Below are positions 1-6,408 of a DNA stretch of 7,920 nt, in pieces. The first letter of the stretch is position 1. Each line of letters begins with the position of its first letter. The stretch is from Caldifarciminota bacterium. Lineage in GTDB: Bacteria > Hydrothermota > 32-111 > QNBC01. Location of the stretch: NCBI GenBank assembly GCA_023132105.1, contig JAGLYS010000246.1:1-7920 (forward strand), in the 5' to 3' direction. The position numbers and the translations under genes were made by a program. The notes under the pieces were generated by a model. It did not search any database, had not been told where the DNA came from, and saw nothing but the letters and a program-made list of their open reading frames with translations.

Positions 1-3000
1 TCCGATTCCATAAATATATGGACCTCCGAATGGACTTGATGTATCAACATATGTTTGTATATTTAATGTTTTCATTTCTCCGGGATTTATAATTGTACTG
101 TCAAATAGAGAATCAACACTACCCGGTGGGCAATTTAATACCCATCCTTTTATAGGCGCTCCGTAGAGATTTCCTCTTCCTTTGAAAATTCCTGAAAATT
201 TAGCTGTATCTCCGGGATAAAATGTATTGTTTTCGAGAACTGCTTTTATTGCAACCGGATAATGAATAGGTAATAGGAATTGTAATGTTTTCTTAATTCT
301 ACTTATCTTGTTACCGTATCTATATTCTGCTATTATATAATCATTGATATGCCATTGTGTTGGTTGATAATGAAATGTAAGTGTTGTTTCAGGTGTTTGA
401 GAATAACCAATCATTAAGGAATCGTAATAGTTTTTACCTGAAATATTGAGTATACCAGGAGGTATATAATCCCATTCTGATGTCAATTTAATGTTATATG
501 GATTTAATCCATTATAATCAAATGAATCTGGAAACAAACCACTTATGCTTACATTCGGATAAATCAAGCTATAATGAATACTACTGACTCTATACAATCC
601 GTTACTATGGGATAATTCACAACCAATTTCACAGTTTCCCACACCTACCGAATCAAAATCAAATGGAAAAAGAGAACCATTAATAATTGTATCACCATTC
701 TGTGGTAATATTATATCTTGTGAATCTGTATAATATTTAACGGAATTTATTATTGTATACATTTTATAATTAAATGAATATGCATAACTTAATTTATTAG
801 ATATTATTGTTGAATAATAAATCGAATCTTTTTTTAATTGATATGTACTTGTATCAATTTGTATATTAAGAAAGAATGGATTTGTTATTACCCTAACAGC
901 TTTGTAAAAATTAACTATTGAATTTAAAGCCCATCCATCATAAAAGTTATCATTCTCATGATATAGACCAAAATAGATCCTTGAAGTAGTATATATGGAT
1001 ATGGGTATTTTAATGTTACTAAATTCATAAATAGAATCAGGTAATAAAGAAATATCTACAATTGAATCTACTACATCCCAATGAGCGTGATAATGGACTC
1101 CTGAAATAATTCCTATAATAATTTTACAATCTAATAATGAATCCGTATTATTCTTTAAATATGCATGAAAATTAATCGTGTCTCCCTCTAATACTTTTTC
1201 CTTATCGGAGTTTGCCCATATCTGGTAATCCCCAAGATTGTAATTCCCTGCGGGTATATCTACTCTCTCCGCAAATATAGCACCTCTATTATATTTTTGT
1301 ATATATTGATCGTTGCTATCTAATAAAGCATAATCGATTACCCATAAACCCAAACTATCAGGAATAGAAGAATGATTCCATATAAATTCCGTATCTTCTC
1401 CATAGCTTAAATTAATAGACATATTCAATGAATCATACAATTCTCTGTCCGGATTATATACCTTTATTACTGCTTTTTTTGCTAACATAGTATCATAATC
1501 GGAATAATATATCTTAACAGAAACAGATACACTTGAATCAGGATAAAATTCCGGTATTTCCATATCAGGATTCATTGCATATGTTGTTAGGTCTCTGACT
1601 AATTTCAGTTCCTCACCATATACTTGATTATGCCCGTAACCCCAATCGGGATACATTGAAGTAATAGTTATATTCCCTGTCCCATAGGGATAAGATATAA
1701 GTGCCGGCATTCCATTTGTTGTTCTCTTCAACAAAATATTTGTGTTATTTGGATATTGATTTAAATAACCATCTACTTTGCAATCTATAAATTGTCTTGT
1801 TTGTCCTGAAAATATAGAATGCCATTCGCTAAGATATACGGCATTTTGAAAACATGATTGGTCTTCAGCCCATCCGTATCCTCCTATATTTCCCGGTAAA
1901 ACGGAATAATATAAACCTTGTTTTTGGTCAAGAACTAATAAATTACCTCCTCCTGAAACATAATTCTCCAATTTCTGTTTGAATTCAGGTGAATTATAAT
2001 TTGTTAAAGCTCCTGAACCTATAACAAGCAAATCTATAACATCCGAAAGTGTTGTATCCGGGTTTCTCCAGTATTTCAAATCCGGAAATATCGGGACTGA
2101 TGTTATATTATATTTACCCAATAAATGACTGAATCCCATGCCTAATCCGGATGTAAATATTCCTACTTTAATATCGCTATCTATAGAATCGGATTCCATT
2201 ATCCATTCCGTTGGATAATTGGTCATTCCTGGAGATTGATTTTCGTCCGGATGATCGGGATCAGGATAATTATTTGTACTTGTACTTGTATTAACTGCAA
2301 TAAAAGTGCCCAGAGTATCTTTTGTGAAATCTTTATATTTTAATGCTGAATTAACATAAATATATCCTTCATTAAATGCATGAATACTATATGGTATATT
2401 ATGGATTTCTCCTGCATTTAAGTTAAATGAATCGTTTCCTCCACCAAATGATAATGCATTAGAATCACCTGTTATATTAGATGTTACATTTACATCTTTA
2501 ATTCCTTTTTTAAGGTTTATTCCATTCGTAACAAGATTACCATTCATACATGAATCTCTAGGTAAAAATAATATTTTATAATTAGGATTTAATTTAAAAG
2601 ACACATTCGGATCCTCTGTTTTAAATTTGAATTTACAATTACCTCCTGCTTTACCATCTCCATCCCCATCCAATTTTATACCAAATGTATCCTTTGCTGC
2701 ATCTGTAATTATAACAGTATATTCCTCACAATAATTAAGTGTGTCATAATCAAGAGTTAGATAAAGTTTTTTTCCATTTTCCCAATATGTATATGTAGAA
2801 CAATTTACAGGAGGATCAATCGTTAATGCGTTCTCTGTAGCTGTTGTATCCATTGGCTTTGAAAATCTAATTGTAATTGGAGTTATATCAATAGGTATAT
2901 CTTCTGCTCCTTTTTGAGGAGAGGTTGAAATCACTTTCGGGGGAGTTGAATCTCTATTAATTGTAAATTGCCAATTATATTTATCAATAAATCCTTGTCC

Positions 3001-3828
3001 TAATATATCATTCCTTGCAATAACTTCTACATTACACTCTCCACTCCATGAATTTAATGTACTATCATAAGCAACAAATTGAACTGATGTATCTGATTTT
3101 ATTATTATTTCCGTATTAGTTTCTTTTATCCCATTTACAAACATACTTACATTACTTGTTGTAAAATCCCCTTTTCCATATATATAAACTGAAATATCTA
3201 CACCGGATACTATACTATCAATAATTTTTCCATCAAAAGGATCTTCATCTGAAAATTGTGGAAATGGAGAAAAGGGGGTATACCCAGAATGTAAAGGTGA
3301 GCTTATAACCATTTGATGATATATGTCCTCAGTTTTACTCCATCCTACTGATTCATAACCAAAAGTATTATTTGCAGTAATTTGGATATGTGCATCTTTG
3401 CCTTGCTTCGCTACTACATCTCCACTTTTTAAATTTGGTCCATTTATTTTTACACATTTTAATACTACAGGGTCAATCCCTTCAATACCTATACCCCAGC
3501 AATATTGTACCAATCCCGAACAGTCTATTCCTGTATAACTATGACCTGAATTATTACCCTCCCAATTTCTTGGCATTATTCCTGCATAAATACTATTATT
3601 GAATGTATATATCGATTCTTTCCCTCCCCAACTATATGCTACCCCCATTACAGGATTTCCTTTTACTCTATATACTTTATATTTTGGATTTGGTGTGTTT
3701 ACTACCCAATTATGAGTTGCATATGATGAAGCTTTATATATAATATCATTCCTTGTTACTGTTCCTTCTAAATTAATACTCAACACTAAAATTAGTAAAT
3801 ATAGAATTAAAATAATACGCTTCATCAT
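1..3828 (-). CDS. Large secreted NlpC/P60 peptidase with Ig-like, SbsA-type Ig and GATase-like domains (3' end outside window)
   Basis: Reading the minus strand from 3828 gives 1276 codons without a stop to base 1, so the C-terminus is missing. Residues 1-20 form a signal peptide (MMKR, then a hydrophobic run). Residues ~60-180 are an NlpC/P60-type cysteine peptidase: the nucleophile motif TGIDCSGLV has C103, and the likely catalytic histidine is H147 in KDAHIQI after SGDVV. This family cuts peptidoglycan stem peptides or related amide bonds. Residues ~200-293 are an Ig-like sandwich. Residues 296-405 are an SbsA-type (Big_5) Ig domain (STSPQKGAEDIPID, FSKPMD, and a DGDGDGK loop that may bind calcium). 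Residues ~552-750 resemble a class I glutamine-amidotransferase fold (KVGIFTSG, DLLVIGSGA, YVSGGGNLLVLD, and SYPYGTGNITIT). The rest, ~760-1276, is beta-rich and unrecognised. ATG 3828 and ATG 3825 are both possible starts, and GAGG at 3837-3834 spaces better to 3825. The gene starts 2 bases after its upstream neighbour ends, implying translational coupling. The exact substrate is unknown. Confidence 0.88.
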   Translation of the reverse strand, partial: MMKRIILILYLLILVLSINLEGTVTRNDIIYKASSYATHNWVVNTPNPKYKVYRVKGNPVMGVAYSWGGKESIYTFNNSIYAGIMPRNWEGNNSGHSYTGIDCSGLVQYCWGIGIEGIDPVVLKCVKINGPNLKSGDVVAKQGKDAHIQITANNTFGYESVGWSKTEDIYHQMVISSPLHSGYTPFSPFPQFSDEDPFDGKIIDSIVSGVDISVYIYGKGDFTTSNVSMFVNGIKETNTEIIIKSDTSVQFVAYDSTLNSWSGECNVEVIARNDILGQGFIDKYNWQFTINRDSTPPKVISTSPQKGAEDIPIDITPITIRFSKPMDTTATENALTIDPPVNCSTYTYWENGKKLYLTLDYDTLNYCEEYTVIITDAAKDTFGIKLDGDGDGKAGGNCKFKFKTEDPNVSFKLNPNYKILFLPRDSCMNGNLVTNGINLKKGIKDVNVTSNITGDSNALSFGGGNDSFNLNAGEIHNIPYSIHAFNEGYIYVNSALKYKDFTKDTLGTFIAVNTSTSTNNYPDPDHPDENQSPGMTNYPTEWIMESDSIDSDIKVGIFTSGLGMGFSHLLGKYNITSVPIFPDLKYWRNPDTTLSDVIDLLVIGSGALTNYNSPEFKQKLENYVSGGGNLLVLDQKQGLYYSVLPGNIGGYGWAEDQSCFQNAVYLSEWHSIFSGQTRQFIDCKVDGYLNQYPNNTNILLKRTTNGMPALISYPYGTGNITITSMYPDWGYGHNQVYGEELKLVRDLTTYAMNPDMEIPEFYPDSSVSVSVKIYYSDYDTMLAKKAVIKVYNPDRELYDSLNMSINLSYGEDTEFIWNHSSIPDSLGLWVIDYALLDSNDQYIQKYNRGAIFAERVDIPAGNYNLGDYQIWANSDKEKVLEGDTINFHAYLKNNTDSLLDCKIIIGIISGVHYHAHWDVVDSIVDISLLPDSIYEFSNIKIPISIYTTSRIYFGLYHENDNFYDGWALNSIVNFYKAVRVITNPFFLNIQIDTSTYQLKKDSIYYSTIISNKLSYAYSFNYKMYTIINSVKYYTDSQDIILPQNGDTIINGSLFPFDFDSVGVGNCEIGCELSHSNGLYRVSSIHYSLIYPNVSISGLFPDSFDYNGLNPYNIKLTSEWDYIPPGILNISGKNYYDSLMIGYSQTPETTLTFHYQPTQWHINDYIIAEYRYGNKISRIKKTLQFLLPIHYPVAIKAVLENNTFYPGDTAKFSGIFKGRGNLYGAPIKGWVLNCPPGSVDSLFDSTIINPGEMKTLNIQTYVDTSSPFGGPYIYGIG
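2275..2292. repeat. Hexamer tandem repeat (about 3 units)
   Basis: The plus strand reads TGTACT, TGTACT, TGTATT. On the coding strand this gives the T-S-T-S-T stretch at residues 514-518. It begins a Pro/Asp/Asn-rich linker before the amidotransferase-like domain. Length change by slippage would stay in frame. Confidence 0.6.
2887..3234. repeat. Duplicated Ig-domain segment, copy in large gene
   Basis: It aligns without gaps to 5470-5817 at a constant offset of 2583 bases. Counting by eye gives about 38 mismatches in 348 bases (about 89% identity), including a 45-base exact match at 3103-3147. It encodes residues ~199-314, the first Ig-like domain and the start of the SbsA-type Ig domain. 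Confidence 0.9.
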
Positions 3829-3830
3829 AT

Positions 3831-5273
3831 TTACCTCATCTCAAATTTGTATATCTTTAACCCCTCTTTATCAGGTCTGAGAAAATATACATTACCATCT
3901 CTGTCTACTCTCGTTGTTCTAAACGATACCATCCCCCAGTATGAGTATTCCAATTGTATAGGTTCAATTACTGATATTAATTTACTGGAACTAGTATATT
4001 TATATACTATGGATTTTGTATTGTGATATATATTTGAGTCTCTGAATTCTGGTATTATATCATAATCGCATTTTATAAATATATTCCCATTTTTATCCCT
4101 TCCTAAATATGTAATCATAAATGTATAATTGCCTTTACCTACTCCTATCGGTTCACACATCTTATTGAATATCTTCGGTATATTTATACTCACTTCCCTT
4201 GACTTATCTACTGCATTATTTATTTTTACTACTTCTCCCTTCTCTACCTCCATATTGTCTATATTAACCTGTGATAAAGGTCTTTCTCCCCTTTTATAAA
4301 ACTCCTTCGTATCCAATATAACATTATCATCTTTGGTTACAAGTATTCTGTTTTGAAGTATTTTTGTTTTAAACGATAATACATTAATTTTTTGGTCTGA
4401 GCCTGCATACCAAAAGCTTTCCCCTTTTCCTGTCTTCTGATTATACTTCAATATTTCATGATATTGTGCATTATTATGTATATCTCCTGTTGATACATAT
4501 ATATATCCCAATGAATCTATAGCAATATCTTCTGCACTATCAAATGCCTCATTTTTATAAACTTTTAATAATTTACCTTGTTTATTATACTTCATTATAG
4601 AACTAGGTGTACAATGATTCAATACATATATATTCTCTTTATTATCTATTGTAAATGAAAATGGTCCAAGTCCAGGACCTTCTGTATATAATTTATATTC
4701 CCCTTGTTCATCTCCCCATTTTGCATCAATTACAATCCTACCTTTATATCTCTCGGGGAATGTGTCAGGATTTACCTCTTTTAATTCTGTTATTGCCCTT
4801 ACTTCTTTCTCTAATTTTTTTATCTTTTTAACATTATATCTTTCATATGCATTTAATTGTACTTCTTTTGATATAGGTTTATACCATGGCATTTGATTGA
4901 AAAACGCTTTCAAATACTCATCCTTAAATATATACTCATTCCTTGCATATATTTCATTCCTGAGCAAACTAAGATATCTAAACTCTATATCTTCATTAAG
5001 TTTGCCAATTAGAATTAATTTTGATATACTTTCTTGTTCATTACTCCCAAAACCCATAAATTCGGTTTCTGTTAAATCAGGCAATACATATGGTGGTACC
5101 CACTTTCTTGCAAATTCATACATTGTACAATTACCCTTGTATTCCTTATTACTAAAGTTATTAATCTCCTCCTGTGTCCAATCACCCTCGCCTATGTCTC
5201 CATACATACTTATTGATAAACTCAGCATTATTATGACTAATATAACCGCTAAAACAAATCTTTTGTTCTTCAT
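3831..5273 (-). CDS. Secreted YARHG-domain protein with beta-propeller-like C-terminus (copy B)
   Basis: 480 residues. The start is the ATG at 5273, four bases after AGGAGG. The frame is open upstream to a TTG at 5339, but the paralogue at 7788 has an in-frame TAG just upstream of its matching start, and the hydrophobic signal peptide begins here (residues 1-24, MKNKRF followed by a long hydrophobic run to SISMYG). Residues ~30-45 carry GDWTQEEIN, shared with the paralogue. Residues ~95-147 match the YARHG extracellular domain (FRYLSLLRNEIYARNEYIF then PWYKP), with the family histidine replaced by N112. Residues ~148-165 are a charged helix. From ~205 on there are repeated beta motifs with D-x-x-G/N-x-I/V-Y: FTIDNKENIYVL, AIDSLGYIYVST, RDKNGNIFIK and VDRDGNVYFL. 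These are typical of NHL/six-bladed propeller strands. The enzyme or ligand is unknown. It is the first gene of cassette B, followed by the large peptidase gene, so a partner, binding or regulatory role is inferred. No lipobox is visible. Confidence 0.88.
   Translation of the reverse strand: MKNKRFVLAVILVIIMLSLSISMYGDIGEGDWTQEEINNFSNKEYKGNCTMYEFARKWVPPYVLPDLTETEFMGFGSNEQESISKLILIGKLNEDIEFRYLSLLRNEIYARNEYIFKDEYLKAFFNQMPWYKPISKEVQLNAYERYNVKKIKKLEKEVRAITELKEVNPDTFPERYKGRIVIDAKWGDEQGEYKLYTEGPGLGPFSFTIDNKENIYVLNHCTPSSIMKYNKQGKLLKVYKNEAFDSAEDIAIDSLGYIYVSTGDIHNNAQYHEILKYNQKTGKGESFWYAGSDQKINVLSFKTKILQNRILVTKDDNVILDTKEFYKRGERPLSQVNIDNMEVEKGEVVKINNAVDKSREVSINIPKIFNKMCEPIGVGKGNYTFMITYLGRDKNGNIFIKCDYDIIPEFRDSNIYHNTKSIVYKYTSSSKLISVIEPIQLEYSYWGMVSFRTTRVDRDGNVYFLRPDKEGLKIYKFEMR
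3834..3837 (-). promoter_or_regulatory. Ribosome binding site GAGG inside the end of the upstream gene
   Basis: GAGG overlaps the last sense codons (ATG AGG) of the gene ending at 3831, just before its TAA. It lies 5 bases before ATG 3828 and 8 before ATG 3825. Ribosomes ending the YARHG gene would be placed to start the large peptidase gene, a typical coupling arrangement. Confidence 0.6.
4803..4985. repeat. Duplicated YARHG segment, copy B
   Basis: It encodes 61 residues with 49 identical to those encoded at 7333-7515. A 30-base exact match lies at 4869-4898, covering the NQMPWYKPI region. No gaps are needed. Confidence 0.85.
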
Positions 5274-5337
5274 TTTTCCTCCTAAAATATACATTTCATT
5301 AACATTTAACTCTTCTCTCTCTTTCATCAAGTAAACC
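5274..5337. repeat. Conserved leader, copy B
   Basis: The minus strand carries GGTTTA, a purine-rich GAGAGA stretch, AAATGTTAAT and TAGGAGGAAA in the same order as the leader at 7789-7857, with small indels. It indicates that the duplication included the upstream region, or that the leader is maintained by selection. Confidence 0.65.
5278..5283 (-). promoter_or_regulatory. Ribosome binding site AGGAGG (copy B YARHG gene)
   Basis: A consensus AGGAGG sits four bases before the ATG at 5273. It decides this start over the longer in-frame TTG at 5339, which has no comparable site. Confidence 0.8.
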
Positions 5338-5377
5338 AAAGCAAACTATTCTGTCATTTTATATATTTATTATATCC

Positions 5378-5406
5378 CTTATATAACTATTTATATATTA
5401 TGTCAA
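5378..5406 (-). promoter_or_regulatory. Sigma70-like promoter for cassette B
   Basis: On the minus strand a perfect -35 box TTGACA lies at 5406-5401. A 17-base spacer then leads to TATAAG at 5383-5378. A second -10-like TATAAT lies at 5374-5369 but would need a 26-base spacer. The predicted start of transcription leaves a leader of roughly 100 bases before the ATG at 5273. It lies between the two cassettes, so copy B need not depend on read-through from copy A. Confidence 0.6.
5380..5397. repeat. Short AT-only inverted repeat in promoter spacer
   Basis: TATATAA and TTATATA form perfect 7-base arms around a 4-base loop (CTAT on the plus strand), lying between the -35 and -10 boxes of the cassette B promoter. 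Such AT-only palindromes are common by chance in this composition. An operator role is possible but unsupported. Confidence 0.3.
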
Positions 5407-5421
5407 TTAAAGAATGGGATA

Positions 5422-6396
5422 TTAACAAATCTTTATAACTCCTATAGCAATATTTCCAAAATTACATTTATCAATAGGGACATCCTCCTCTCCTTTTTGA
5501 GGTGAGGTTGAAATCACTTTCGGAGGAGTTGAATCTCTATTAATTGTAAATTGCCAATTGTATTTATCAATATACCCATTCCCCACAATATCATTTCTTG
5601 CAGTAACTTCTACATTAACTTCACCACTCCATGAATTCAATGTACTATCATAAGCAATAAATTGCACAGATGTATCCGATTTTACTATTATTTCCGTATT
5701 AGTTTCTTTTATCCCATTTACAAACATACTCACATTACTTGTTGTAAAATTCCCTCTGCCATAAATATAAACTGAAATATCCACTCCGGATACTGTACTG
5801 TCAATAATTTCTCCATCTGTAGGTTTTTCATTATCAAATTGAGGGAAAATTGAATACTTAACATAATCAGAATGTGCATTAGAATTATATTGAACTATAT
5901 TCGCTCCTGAATTTGCTTCATAGACTTGCCCTCCATATGCCTGTAAAAATGTATGTCCTGGACCTATCCATATATCTCCGGGTTTTGCTTGTGTTACCCC
6001 TACACAATAGTTTGCAATTGCTGATGCACCTGTCCAATTCACTAAATATTCACTAAATTCTAAACTCCTCGTTACCAAACCTGAACAGTCTATTCCAGTG
6101 TATTGGAGCTGTGTACTATGGTTGAAATTATCTTTCCAATTTCTTGGAATTAAACCGTCTTCAATCTCACTTAGAAACCAAGAAGTAGTAGCTTTATCTC
6201 CAAAACTATATGCTTCTCCTGTTATATTCTTACCTTTTACTGAAAATATTGAATATTCTGTATTAACTGTATTTACTGTCCAGTTAAGATTCGAATAAGG
6301 TTGAGCATTACTTAATACATCCTCTCTTGTTACCGCCCATATCAAAATATTCGGTAAAAGTATTAAAAATAAAATTATTTTAATTTTTATATTCAT
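5422..6396 (-). CDS. Secreted NlpC/P60-type peptidase with Ig-like domain, truncated paralogue (copy A)
   Basis: 324 residues. The ATG at 6396 follows GAGGGGAG (6407-6400). Residues 1-21 form a signal peptide. Residues ~60-180 form an NlpC/P60-type domain: TGIDCSGLV places nucleophile C104, KPGDIWIGPGHTF places the likely catalytic H148, and a polar residue near E160/N162 may complete the site. Both hallmark residues are present, so activity is plausible, most likely hydrolysis of a cell-wall peptide bond. Residues ~196-289 are an Ig-like domain nearly identical to that of the large protein at 3828-1. At 291-309 the protein enters an SbsA-type Ig domain (PPKVISTSPQKGEEDVPID) but then diverges and stops after 15 unrelated residues (KCNFGNIAIGVIKIC). 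That removes nearly the whole domain and everything beyond it. It starts 12 bases after the upstream YARHG gene, so the two are likely one operon. It may be a functional short form or a decaying copy. The intact reading frame and active site favour the first. Confidence 0.87.
   Translation of the reverse strand: MNIKIKIILFLILLPNILIWAVTREDVLSNAQPYSNLNWTVNTVNTEYSIFSVKGKNITGEAYSFGDKATTSWFLSEIEDGLIPRNWKDNFNHSTQLQYTGIDCSGLVTRSLEFSEYLVNWTGASAIANYCVGVTQAKPGDIWIGPGHTFLQAYGGQVYEANSGANIVQYNSNAHSDYVKYSIFPQFDNEKPTDGEIIDSTVSGVDISVYIYGRGNFTTSNVSMFVNGIKETNTEIIVKSDTSVQFIAYDSTLNSWSGEVNVEVTARNDIVGNGYIDKYNWQFTINRDSTPPKVISTSPQKGEEDVPIDKCNFGNIAIGVIKIC
5470..5817. repeat. Duplicated Ig-domain segment, copy in short gene
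   Basis: Partner of 2887-3234. The exact 45-base match lies at 5686-5730. Similarity ends sharply at 5470, where the protein changes to an unrelated 15-residue tail. Confidence 0.9.
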
Positions 6397-6408
6397 TTTC
6401 TCCCCTCT

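Noticed and set aside
2638..2676. DGDGDGK as a dockerin or EF-hand calcium repeat
   Set aside because: There is a single copy within the SbsA-type Ig domain, where such loops are common. No paired dockerin repeat is present.
4897..5334. Plus-strand open frame opposite the YARHG gene (also 3390-3602, 6098-6298 and 7163-7390)
   Set aside because: These lie wholly inside minus-strand genes with clear domains, have no ribosome sites, and their composition reflects the opposite strand.
5274..5339. In-frame upstream extension of the copy B YARHG gene starting at TTG 5339
   Set aside because: It would put 22 charged residues before a clear signal peptide, its start has no ribosome site, and the homologous gene has an in-frame stop in the same region.
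5341..5406. Bacteroidetes-type promoter (TAnnTTTG)
   Set aside because: TAGTTTG occurs but the spacing does not fit the consensus. TTGACA with a 17-base spacer and strong Shine-Dalgarno sites fit a standard sigma70 signal better.
5379..5421. Intrinsic terminator after the short peptidase gene
   Set aside because: The only inverted repeat is AT-only with 7-base arms and no GC stem or clear T-run. It overlaps the next promoter.
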